In this document: one piece after another, positions 1-12,300 of the stretch
Position numbering within the stretch: position 1 is the first letter of the stretch
Layout: every line of letters begins with the position of its first letter
Origin: Escarpia spicata
Lineage: Eukaryota > Annelida > Polychaeta > Sabellida > Siboglinidae
Direction: 5' to 3'
NCBI GenBank assembly: GCA_963995525.1
Contig: OZ023214.1
Span: forward strand, 49,019,909-49,083,908
DNA length: 64,000 nt
Notes under the pieces: generated by a model
What the model was told of the DNA's origin: nothing
The model's input: only the letters and a program-made list of their open reading frames with translations
Databases searched by the model: none
Made by a program: the position numbers and the translations under genes

Positions 1-1114
1 CATCAATGTTTTATTGCTGCAGTAATACGAACTATCCCAGAAGGTCTAATTTGTAAAATTGTAGCTTCTCATTGTGAGCGTTGTTTTTGTAAATTGTGCA
101 GAAACTATGCAAGTGTTTTTAGTCCTTTGGGCACTGCCACTATGCACGAGAAATCTGTATTTGATTGAATCATTTTAAGGGCTCCCTAGGGCCTCCAAGG
201 ACCCCAAAACTGGTAAAAATGTAACATTTGGCCTATTTTTTTAAAAAACTGTTCAGCAACTTTATTTCTAATTTTGCATAGAAGTATCTTAGGGTGCTGC
301 CACAATATACAAGAAATCTGTATTTGATTGAATTATTCTAAGGGGCCCCCACAGTGCAAAAGTTTTACATTATCTAGTGATGTGGTTTTGAGAAGGGCCC
401 TTGAGACCACCCCCAACAGTAGATGTTGTGTATTGTGCCACAAAGTCAACAGCTGTGACTAATCTCTACAGCCTAGTCCATTGAGACCTTGACTAATCTT
501 TAATTGGTCACAGCACCCAGGCAGAGTAGACACACTTGACCCCTGTTAGACTGAACAGTTGCCTAACACTTTTAAACTGTATCTTCAAAACTATTGATTT
601 TCTATAACTGCAAGTTGTGTATATTTTGATGTTCATTTAATTATTATAAAATGGTGTGACTGTTGTGTCTATTGGTTAAAGATGTATTGTCTGTAGAAAC
701 CTGTAGGTGACAAACATAGAAAATTAATATTCTGTCACCTGTAGGTGACAAACATAGAAAATTAATATTCTGGACAACTATAGAGTGAAATATCCTACAC
801 TTTATTTATATCAAATGCATTCTACTGTTCTGTTTACGCTTGCCATGCCTTGTGTAGACATGGTACTGTGTAAATCAATTGTATCAATATAGACTAATAA
901 TTACAGATTCACAATATAGTTGACACCTGAAACAACCAAATGTCAACCATTAGAAGAGTTGACATAGTTCCGCTATACACAAGCAAGAAATCTGTATTTG
1001 ATTGAATCATTCTAGTGTCATCAGCATATAGTAGAACATACATTTTCTACATCATCATCACTAAGGTTGTTGTAAATTTAACCAGCTGCCATGTCAAGTC
1101 CATTATAATTGTGA
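1..1114. repeat. Diverged dispersed repeats, including an inverted relative of the MITE at 14.3-15.0 kb
   Basis: No coding exon is visible. The motif AGAAATCTGTATTTGATTGA occurs near 144, 306 and 983, the first two within a roughly 161-bp duplication. About 535-865 matches, in reverse orientation, the inner part of the piggyBac-type MITE at 14275-15018 (shared stretches around GAATGCATTTGAT and AACATCAAAATA). A 37-bp direct duplication lies at about 700-775. Confidence 0.6.
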
Positions 1115-1430
1115 CTAACAGTGTTCAAAATTATTCAGGTAAATAGCAAATAACAAAGGACACAAGTTTTCTCCTTGCCATACCTCTACACATGAGAAGA
1201 ATGCTGACACAGCCTGGCCCTGATTTATACATGATTTAGCATTTTTGTACATGTTGTATACAACTTTCAACACAGTACCATTAATACCGAATGAAATTAT
1301 CTTAGACCACAGGGAGGACCGGTCTACTAAATTAAATGCTTTCTTATAATCGATTAAGGCACAATAAAGCCTTTTGCGTCGAGACAAATACAATTCAACC
1401 AATATCCCTATTTGAACACTGCCTGTTCTT
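1115..1430 (-). pseudogene. LINE reverse-transcriptase fragment
   Basis: An open stretch on the minus strand reads like the core of a non-LTR reverse transcriptase. It has ALIDYKKAFNLVDRSSLW (motif A, catalytic Asp), a GINGTVLKVVYNMY segment and a degraded WQGENLCPLLFAIYLN (consensus RQG-x-SP). It is only about 95 residues long, with no endonuclease and no FADD box on this strand nearby. It is a dead fragment; the family is not assigned. Confidence 0.75.
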
Positions 1431-3105
1431 CACCTATTACATTCGCTTTGTTTAGGTATGTGGTCAGTCTGGTGTTCTGAACAATCACTAAGGATTAATG
1501 AACACTTGTGCAGAATGTCACCCACTTGGCAAGTTTAATTTAACAGTGTTGTGTATTGTCTTAGTTGGTGCATTGAGCTAATCTGCTTGACCATGAATCA
1601 GTGGTGGCTCTGGTTGTGTATTACACCCAGCTGTGGAGCTAAGATTCTCTGCCTGCTATTGTTTGATGGAAACTGTGACTAATCTGTAATTGGTCACTGG
1701 CAGTAGCTTGTGTCAACAGACAGCATTAAGCCACTAGACCCCTGTTAAACTGGATAGTTGCCTGTAGGTTTTAAACTGTGTCAAACAGTGAGTCTACCTT
1801 TTGCTCTCAGATAATCTGTCCTCTTAGTTTTACACATGAAGACATAATCTGGCATAACTTGATAAGTCTTTGTAGCAGCACATTTGTACTTCCAGTGTAT
1901 CATTGCAACATAACATACATATTACATACTGTGTGCCACTTTTGAATGTTGTGCATGTAATATTTCCATGCAACCCATTTGCATATATAATGTAAAACTT
2001 CAACAGCCATTTTCTTCATTTTCACTTTTTGATCCCTACCATGTTCAATGCTCCATAACTTTGCCAAACCGTGTAAAGCACACTACCAAACCTTTACAAG
2101 GATGTAAGAAAACAATGTTACAATTTTTCCGACTTATCACTCATTTGGTCAGCCGGGGTCACATATAGACATATTAGTCCAAAGGACTTCAGGGCCACTT
2201 GGCCCATTTTTATTCAAATATTGTTAATGTTTTATTCATAAATATTTAGTACACTGTATTTTGATATCGGTGGAATTTGTGTTTTCAAGTTATTTGAAAC
2301 CACACATGTAGAACACACAGCTTCAAATCTCTCAGTGTGGAGGGAGATGTCCACTCTTTGAGCAATGTTCAAACATCCCCCAGTCCACCAAGTGAAAAAA
2401 ATTTCCCTCTTATATTTTTGGATTTACTTTTTTTTAGCTCAACTAAGTTTATAGACGGGGTTGTACACTGTGTTATAATACAATTAATGATGTTGACCAA
2501 CTTTTAAGATAAAGCCAAACACCTAAAAAATCTACCAGTTTACAAACATTCAGGTTATATCTCGGGTGTGCCAAGTGTTGTAAGTAACATCATCAACAGT
2601 CGGTAGGTGGCACAACCAGCATAAATATATTCATTAAATCCATTCTCACGTGCACCAGGGGGCATTGCTAATTACACCAGTCTCTGCCCCCGGCAGATCA
2701 CGTTGCAAAAAAAGCGCAGCCAATTATATTGTTTGCCAGAGTGTTCTGCTCATCTTTTAGCCAACATGTTTTCCAATGTTATGTGTAATGTTTGGAGAGT
2801 AGAAGTACTTATTTGAATACTCAATACTGCTCAGCCGCTCATGAGAATGTTGGAATTCCCTGAAGATGCTGGCTTTGTCTTGGGGTTATGGATGGGGCGG
2901 GTGTCTCCACTGTTCTTATGGACGGTGCAGTCAGGACCGGCAAAGTCAATTGCTAGTTTGATTCCGCTGACTGCCATCCACTGCGTAGGTCTGCCAGAGG
3001 TAGTGTTCATAGTCACCACCACGGCTTGCGAGAATGATTAAACTTCTTTGGAAGAAACTGCCAAAACACTGCATATGAGGGAGATGTACTGTTAATTGCT
3101 TGCAG
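1431..3105. other. Non-coding, repeat-derived sequence 5' of PARP2
   Basis: At 1680-1800 a third piece of the MITE family appears (CCACTAGACCCCTG followed by a TTTTAAACTGTG stretch). Between 2831 and 3041 both strands are open for 63-66 codons, but neither translation is recognisable. The unplaced first exon and promoter of PARP2 should lie here or left of the window. Confidence 0.4.
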
Positions 3106-3321
3106 ACTACCAAATATGGCAGTGGGAGGATGAGAGGAATGAATGTAACGCCTACTCTGCCCGCATGTCTGTCGACCTACAGCGAGGCCTCATGGACAAG
3201 TCACCTAGTGTCTCCATCAAGGCCCGTGACACCATCTACACAGTGAGTCTCGGCCCGTTGCCATGGCAACAGACAAACGACGACACTGGAGTTTCCCGGA
3301 AGGTCACGCAGGTCAAATCAG
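3106..3321 (+). CDS. PARP2: PARP2 exon: WWE domain
   Basis: Encodes about 72 residues with WWE-family features: an aromatic start (IWQWEDE), a central [15 protein letters not shown] strand pair and the hallmark [16 protein letters not shown] ending. WWE domains bind iso-ADP-ribose or poly(ADP-ribose) in other proteins. The acceptor is TTGCAG and the donor GTAGTT. It is phase 1 at both ends, so it could have been added to the gene by exon shuffling. Confidence 0.8.
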
Positions 3322-6300
3322 GTAGTTAGCATAAAGAATCCCTGAAATTGTCTTTACTTGATTTATGAAAAAATTAGTTTTTTTAATTATGTAGTATAAG
3401 AAGATTACATAGTTACTTTTTTACTTGCATAGTTTAAGAGAGTATGTATTTGCAAAATTATATTAACTGCTTTTTAACATGAAAATGTAATTGTGTTATG
3501 CACTTTTTAAATAATGGGTATTTTAGTGGAAAATACCATTTAATAGTCGTTGAGGTTACCTCGAAGAAACGCCAAATATTTCATGTTACAGACGCTGTTG
3601 CTGCCCCACCATCTGCACCGTCAGCTGGCTCCAGTGTTGCCAAGGTGAAGGCCAATGGAAGCAAGGTGAAGGCCACGTCCAGCAGTGTCAAGGTCACGAA
3701 TGGCAGTGCTGCAGGTGCAAGTAGCAATGGGACCAAGTCAGCTGGTAAGGAGGAGGGAGAGAAATCAGGTCAGCCTCAAAAATATGAAAAGGTTATGTTT
3801 ATTATTTAGATGTAATTTATAAGGATCAATGTAATAAAAGACTACTGAACTGCAGTGATATAATTTAATGTGTAATTGTGTGTTGTAGTCCTGGAGTTTT
3901 AGGCTTAAGCCTAAATGTTTATTAGCCCTTTTCCTATACATTTATACATCTATATTTGCCTTCTATCCCTAATAATTTAGAAAGAAGAAACAGCATAGGT
4001 TGCTGCTATCCTTGAATTTTGCGGCTAGCTCAAGGAAGATTCTTGGGGACTTTTAGTACATTATTCAACACACGTCCCGAGATCTGCGGTGAAAAAATTA
4101 GCTTACTATTATCAACTTTAAAGTTTGATGGTATTTAGGTCTAAAATTCCTGAACTATTAGTAATAGTTCATGCCAATAATATCGCCAAAGCAAACACCA
4201 TACCAAACACTTAAAATCACAAGTCTTGGTTAGTGTCTTGGATAAAATATTGTTTTGTTAAATAAATAAAATATGTGGACATCATCATAAACATTTTACC
4301 ATGAGTGTTGGCTGATGTTCTGGATGAAACATTGTTCTGTTAAATAAATATGTATGTGTTCCGTGCTATTGTTCCCCATGTTGCAGTGAGAACGGTGGTA
4401 TTGAAAGGCAAGGCGCCCATTGATCCTGAATGTACTGCCAAACTCAAAGTGGCCCATGTTTACTACGAGGGCAATGACGTCTATGACGTCATGCTCAATC
4501 AGGTGTGTCATCGTTGTCATGGCTTTGAACAGTCCTGTGGACTGGATACTGCGTTATATAAGAACTTATCTTTTTTAATGTTTACCAATGTCACACTAGA
4601 TTCACAGCTCAGTGATGAACAAATATTGAAAGGTTCACTAAAATGATAAGACTTTACAGTGTTTTTGTATCTTTTTCATACATGTGGATGCATAAAAACG
4701 GTTTTACCCAGGAACACCTGGAGCCTAAAGAAAAGGAGTGTACGTCTGTGTGCCCACTGGAACGCAACGTATTTTCACATCGTAAATATTTGTTACGCAT
4801 ACTGTAAGCTTAAAGATCATATGCAAAGGTGGTACACATTTCACCTATGTAATTATTTATGGGTAATTAAGCATCCCCTTATTCATATTCAATCACGGTA
4901 GTAAAAAAAGTTCATTAATTTAGTCAAAAGTGGAAAAATACCAAATATATTTACTATTATAAGTTCAGAAAGCCGGGCGTGCAGTTTTGCCATTTTTGTG
5001 AGGCCACGTGACATAATTTTTGCTGCATAATATTCGCATAACAGTGATTTATGCCTGCAGCTCAGCACATTTAATTGGTTTTAGTAAGATTTGGATCAAA
5101 CAAAGTGTGTCGTAAGAGCAAATCTGACATAAACCTGTTGGTCATTGTCTACCGTACATGTGCTGTTGTCAGATGTGTGGTCAAAGAAGTGATAAAAACT
5201 AATTTAGCATAGCCGGCAGTAGTGGATAGCACGGCGTACAGACACACTGTTTGGTACAGAAGTTCATGTTGAATGGATTTTGATTATTCAATGCGTCCAT
5301 CATCTGAGTGACGGTACAACTGGCATGGGCTTATCAACTAAAGTTGGTCCGTACATGTACGAGTCAAAAGCACGGTCACATAGCGACAAAACAAAGTTTA
5401 TTGTGACAGCAAGTTGGACCAAAACTTACTAGGCCAGATTTATAGACCGGACAGAACTTACAGATGGATAGATCTCTCGCGGCCACTGTCGATGCTTTGA
5501 TGCACCCTGTTGACAACCATCACACCAGTAACCAGAAAGAAAATTATATTCATCCTAAATTAGTCCTGGTGAAACGTTCATACCAATTAGCAAAGTACAC
5601 CAGATTCACACTGCAAGAAATAGCATCTGGAGTCAACACAGAGAAAAGGTAAAAAATGTAACTTTAGGTTATAACTTATACTATCCGTATTTATTAATCA
5701 AACTGTTTTGACTGCCTTTTTAATTTGTAGGTTAGAAGACATGAAAGTTAATTAATTAACTGTTCATGCTAGTCGAGCATGTCATAGGCTGTAGCCACTG
5801 GTAGGCTGTAGCCACTGGTAGGCTGTACCCACTGGTAGGCTGTACCCACTGGTAGGTTGGCCAATGGTGAACGCTTGATCTGAGGCCAGCGACCTACTTC
5901 GGCGCTGATAGGTTGTTTAATTGGGAAGGAGCACATGAGAAATATATACACTGTTTTATTTTTCCACTATTGAATAGCCAAAATAACCTAGAACGCATGT
6001 TAGTTTATTTAATGTCGACCTAACACAAAAATGTTGACATGTTTCTGTTGTTGGCATTCTACCCTGCCTTGCCCTTGGGCTTGTGCCTTGCCCTTGGGCT
6101 TGTGCCTTGCCCTTGGGCTTGTGCCTTGCCCTTGGGCTTGTGCCTTGCCCTAGGGCTTGTGCCTTGTCCTTGGGCTTGTGCCTTGCCCTTGGGCTTGTGC
6201 CTTGCCCTTGGGCTTGTGCCTTGCCCTTGGGCTTGTGCCTTGCCCTTGGGCTTGTGCCTTGCCCTTGGGCTTGTGCCTTGCCCTTGGGCTTGTGCCTTGC

Positions 6301-9300
6301 CCTTGGGCTTGTGCCTTGCCCTTGGGCTTGTGCCTTGCCCTTGGGCTTGTGCCTTGTTGTCCAGACAAAGCAGTTTTGTCGAAACACACTGCGCAAAATA
6401 CCTCTCGCTTTATGCGAACTGTTATTAAAACACAAATATATGGTAGTATATTAATAGTTTAATAAATCATTAAACTTATGTCGCACCCAAGTTCAGCATT
6501 TTGCGTCCCACAGTGACACATTACCTTTTAACAAATGCTGCTGCTATGCTGCGTTGCAATGTTTGTTGTGGCCAAAATGACACCACGTGCTGACTCCACG
6601 TGGTGCAACCCCTAGCAAAATGTTGAGATGAGCGCAGGTAATTTGCTAATTTATCAAGGATTAACCAATAAAATAATGTTTTATGCAATACAAACTCATA
6701 ATACAACAGTTGGATGGATATATCTTGAACCTTTGCATACGATCTTTAATAGAATGAATATTGTACAGCATTCAAAATAAGCACTTATCCAGGACAAGTG
6801 ATTTTTGGTCCGGACAAGTAGAATGATCCAGCATTGTTGTCCGGTGGACAAGTGAAAATTTACAGTAAATTACGTGTGCAAAATAACAGCTTTCTAATTT
6901 GTGGTAATTCTAGCGAAATACGCCACCAGTGATCACGCACATTGCTATTTCGTCTGCATGTTGGCATCTTATCTTTCCGAATACTGCATCTTTCTGTTAC
7001 TTTTAGACGAACTTGAGCAACAACAACAACAAATATTACCTGATACAACTCTTAGAGGATGACCAGCGTCGTCAGTTCAGCGTATGGTTGAGATGGGGGC
7101 GTGTCGGTGCAAAAGGACAGAACAACCTAGTCGCCTGTGGCCCTGACCTCGACGAAGCCAAACAGATCTTCACCAAGAAGTACGTATTGTCTTTGTCTCT
7201 GAAATCGGTACTAATATCCTGATGGTGATGCTGTATACTTTTATAGTTTTTTTACATTATGTACCTCGCAAGAAACTTACATGAAACCTCTGAATATTTG
7301 GTCATGTTTTATTGCCTTTTCAGTGGACAGGCTTCCCTGCTGGATGTGTCACATGACCGGTGTCATGTGACACAACCTGGAGAAAGACTGGTTGGAGATC
7401 TTGGCCAAAGTTACAATTCAGAGCCCGTGTTTTAAATATGTTCTGTTCCATGAACAAACATGATATATATTTAACAATTGTTGTTTAGCTTTTGGTTCTT
7501 GCTTCCTACCATCACCATCTTGTTTTAATAAAACATACCGGCAGATTTAGCACTTGCATACGATTCACATAATGTTGATATGACATCACTAATGGACACT
7601 TTGAGAAGCTGATGCTGCGGTGGACACCTTTGTACAAAGATAAATTTTGGTGGCATTGAAGCAGTTATGTTCTCATACTGACGTTAAACTTGGCAAAAGT
7701 GTACATTTATTTCCCAACTGATTTACAAAATGCTCTAACGAAATCATAATGCCATTGCCAACAATGCTTGGGCGATTTATGTTTTCACTGCCAATGAATG
7801 TCAAAAAACATTGAATAATTATGCTATTTTTGAAGTTTGGTAGTAGTAAATAGCCGTGTCTTATAACATTGTTTGTCATACACTCAATTTGCATTTAGAT
7901 TTTCTGACAAGACAAAGAACGACTGGGCATCAAGACGAAAGTTTGAGAAGGTTCCTGGAAAATACGACATGGTGAAACTAGACTATGCAACAGAGGTGAG
8001 TGGGCGGCAGAAGGGCCTGAGGGGGTGGGGGTTTGTGTCCTCCTACTGCTCTTTCAGAACTTGTACAGCTTGTTCATCCCTATAGTACTATGTTTGTGTC
8101 TTCAGAAGAAACCAAAGTAGTTGGCCTTATCTATCTGGTGTATATGCAAGGGAAAATCAAAGATCCCATGCTTTTATTTGAAATTAAAATGGTTTCTATG
8201 TACATTAATATCACGATTTTGCTTGAAAGAGTTTTTGTTCAGCCTTAGTATTGTAACATGTGGCAAATATAACTGCTTTTTCAAGTATGTCGTGTATTAA
8301 ATATGTTTGTAAATGCCGTATTAGTGCCGAATATTATACATTGTGATGTTGATGGTGAGACTGGCTGATGCCTGATGGTGATTGTTAGTTGGTCAGTCAG
8401 TTAGTGATTAGTTCTCATTCATGTCAGTTTACTGTTCAAAACAACTATTTCCACATCGCAGTGTTGCTAATACATTTTTGAATCAATGACATTTATGTTT
8501 TTCCAATCGGCAGAATGTAACAATATTTGTTCAACTAACAGGCTTTGTATCTGTTGTTTTCAGAGTTGTGTAGAGCAGAAGAAACCAACCAAACCTGTGA
8601 AAACACCCAAGTCAAAGCTGCACCCCAAACTCCAAGTGGGTTGTCACGCAGTTTACATAGCACAGTATTATGCTCAGTATGTTTGTACTGTTGCAAGTAA
8701 TTAATCTGTTTTCATAAGATGATCATATCAATTTATCCTTTTAATTCATATGAACATTACTGTTGTTTTTCTAATATGTAAATTAACTTTAGGCAATGCA
8801 CAAACATCATACAGAAATCTTAATAATTGCAACTTGAAAAATATGATAATTTTAAATATATATATTTGTTATTCCTGCATATAAGCTTAGAATGTTTGTG
8901 TTATAAATTAAATTGTCTACCTAGAGATATTGAAATTATTCTGTTTGCTAACATTATACAGATACAAACATTACAATTTGTTCTCCATCCAGGATCTTGT
9001 GAATCTCATCTGTGATGTGAAAACGATGGAAGACGCAGTCCTTGAGATGAAGTATGATGCAGAGAAGACTCCGTTAGGTAAGGCATGTTGTCTCATTAAG
9101 GTAGGACGTTTTGTTTCATTGTTATGAGGCATAGTTTGGAAAAAGTCGCACTAGATAGAGTACAGTTTGATGGGCTTCAGGGTAAAATGAGATAAATCTT
9201 AACAAAATAACTTTTAGAAAGACTTGATTCTCTGCTTTGTCTGCAGAGCGTAAATAAAACCTACTACACTGTACTTAATATTGGTGTATTTAAATATCCA

Positions 9301-12300
9301 AAATCAAAGTAAAAAGGACTGAAATCTGCATTGTAGATTGCAGTACTAAAACAGCCCAATCAGAAATATCAACTGTTTTGTTTTTATCGCACTTTACCTT
9401 ATAATTCTTCACACGGTGAAGGTCCGGTGAATGGTGACCCAGTAAATAAAGTAGGAAGTAGTTGAATAGGAAGGTTGGTTGTCATATTGTGAGAAAGTAT
9501 GTCTAACATTATTATTGTTATTTCTTTTAGTCCTCTTGTGGACATTTGAAGTCTAGTTTCACTTATTGACCATAGTCTCCGTTCACTCACTAGAAATGAG
9601 AATTTAGCACTATACTATGATAGAATTATGTAACCATATATTATACTATGATAGAATTATGTAACCATATATTGTTTTACACAGTTGTTGCAACAAAGTT
9701 GAACAATTCCATGATATAATGTTCAAATAAATAAGTATCCCACTATGGGAGTGTAACATTTTTGTGTATGTTCTAGTGGATATATTGCAGCTAATAAAAG
9801 TAAAAATTTTGTCTTAACACATGAATATTAGTTCGGTAATAATCTGGCAATCTTTGCTATTGAAAATATGTTCAGACTGTTGGTACTAGCACGGATATTG
9901 CAATTTCTTTGGCATTGGACAACATTACTGCGTTTTCTGTTAACTCTCATCAAACCATACTTCTGCTACAACAAATGCCCCAGAAGAAATACACCTTTGT
10001 TGAATAACAGCCTTCTTTTGCAGGCAAGCTGACGCAAGACCAGATCAAAGCAGGGTACACTGCCCTGAAAAAGATTGACACATGCATCAGGAAAGGCGAC
10101 TTTGGTCGAAGCCTGATTGAGGGTTGTGATGAATTCTACACCCGAATCCCTCATAATTTTGGGTATGTGCTTTGGCTCAATAACGTGTTTTATCTCTTAT
10201 TTTTATCTGTCCTTATTATGCTCTTGTTGCCTTTTTATTCAAAACCATTGTCGCATGTTTGTTTTTACCGTATATGCTGCAATATTTACTTGCAGAATGC
10301 AGCGTCCGCCAGTGATCAGAACAAAGGAAGTCGTCAAAGCTAAGATGAACCTGCTGGAGGTGAGTGCTTTTGAGATGAATGGTTTTGAGATGGCACAACT
10401 GGTAGTGATACAAATCAAATGGATCAATATTAATTGAATAAACTGTTAAATGACACTCGTTTGTTGTTAATAGAACTAAACTGGCCAATAATGGCTGTGA
10501 TTGAAGCCGTTTACATGCTAAAATGCATCTAATTCAAGACTGACAAAAATTATTTCTGGCCAAGGGCCTGCTGGTTGTACATAGATGAATAATTGCTGGT
10601 CTCTCCGTCAGAGTTGGTTCACTCAAAATCACACTGCACAGTATTGTAAAAACCTTGTTACAGTTACAGTGGTTCAACAAATTTGTTAATATATTTCTAT
10701 GTCATGAAGGACTCCCATAACAGTATTGGTGTCACATGTCTTCAAAGGCTCATGATTCACCAACCAAGAGCTGTGTAACTCTGATTGAAACTGAGGTATA
10801 AAGTATGTTTGTTTTTATTGTATAATCTTGTTGTTTTGTATAAACTACGTCTTTTCTAATGTCACGAGCACCCGAATATATTTTGATGAACCACTTCCTC
10901 GTGTGCAGACCCTGGGAGACATCGAGGTGGCAATGAAGATCATCAAGAGTGCATCTACGACACAGAACCCTGTCGACTCACAGTACTCGTCCCTCAACTG
11001 TCCCCTCGAGCCAATGGAGCTCTCACACTCCATGTACAAGGTGACGGCTTGTGTTCTACAGACATCTCACCGTTTGATAGGGATTGTCTTAACATCTTAC
11101 ATTATTGAAGTGCTGTTAGAACACCGTGTTAAAAACTAACCCTTTTTCAATACCCTTTGGTCTTTTCAATCAGGTTATTAGCAGGTTTCATATATTGGGT
11201 CTTAAAATCTGTGAATTGTTGCATGCAGCCTTGAATTTTGACAAGGCCAGAATTTTCGAATTTCTGCCAGATATCAGATGTAAGATGTTATGCTGACTAC
11301 ACCTAGTATTTCCTACATTTCCTGTTAGTGACTTAGAGAATACTTGAAGCAGACATCTTCTTATTCATTAAGTATGAGCATCTTTCATTTTCTCGCTGTA
11401 CAGTTCCGTATGACCTTGCACCTACTGGTTCTCGTGTTGATGTATCGTGGTTTGTTGATATGCTCAGGTAATCGAAGAGTATCTAAAGAACACCCATGCC
11501 TCCACACACAACCAGTATTCCATGAAGATTGAAGAAATATACTCGGTCAACAGAGACTCGGAGAAACAAGACTTCAAAGACTTAGGCAACAGGTACTAAG
11601 TGTAGATATACTAGTGGGGCACAGTTCGTGTTGCCTAATGGTTTATGCTGTCTTAACAAAAACCATAGCAAATTCTTCAATTAGATATCTATGTGCTCAA
11701 TCTCTAGTACCTATTTCATCTAATTTATGAAAACAAATAGTTAGATCACTACGAGATCAGACAAAGTATTAAAATGGCGTATGGATATTATAACATGATT
11801 ATTTATTATTTCAATTACCTGAATTTGTGCATGACATAAACACCCCGGTCGTTAGTGTGCTTACAGTGGAATCTCTTTGTGGTCACACCAATATTGAAAC
11901 AACCCCTGTAATACGACCACTTTTCCTTGTCCATGAAAAACATTGCTATTAGAAACCCCAAGTAAAAGTTTCTCAAAGAATTAAAACCTCTTTCCTTAGT
12001 CTTGACAGTGTTTATTTTTCTGCACTTGATTCGCCGCTGACAGAACATTTCATGTACAATATCACACTAACATTGTTATCCGGTTCAAACTAATTTACAC
12101 TCCAGTTTTGTCAAATAATAGAATGTTTCTACCTCATTGGAGAATGGATGAAAACTTCCCAGAGAAGTTGACATAGTGTTCAAATAAACATGTCTGCCAG
12201 TGTGTGAAGTGTAAAGTATCTGACAGGGGGTGAAGTGTAAAGTGTCTGCCAGAGGGTGAAATGTAAAGTGTATGCCGGGGTGAAGTGTAAAGTGTCTGCC

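Noticed and set aside
2831..3041. Overlapping open frames on both strands before PARP2
   Set aside because: Neither protein is recognisable, and no donor in the right phase links the + frame clearly to the WWE exon.
6039..6454. Overlapping 79-159 codon frames on both strands
   Set aside because: They are read-through of a 19-bp minisatellite without stops; codon period and lack of splice sites argue against genes.
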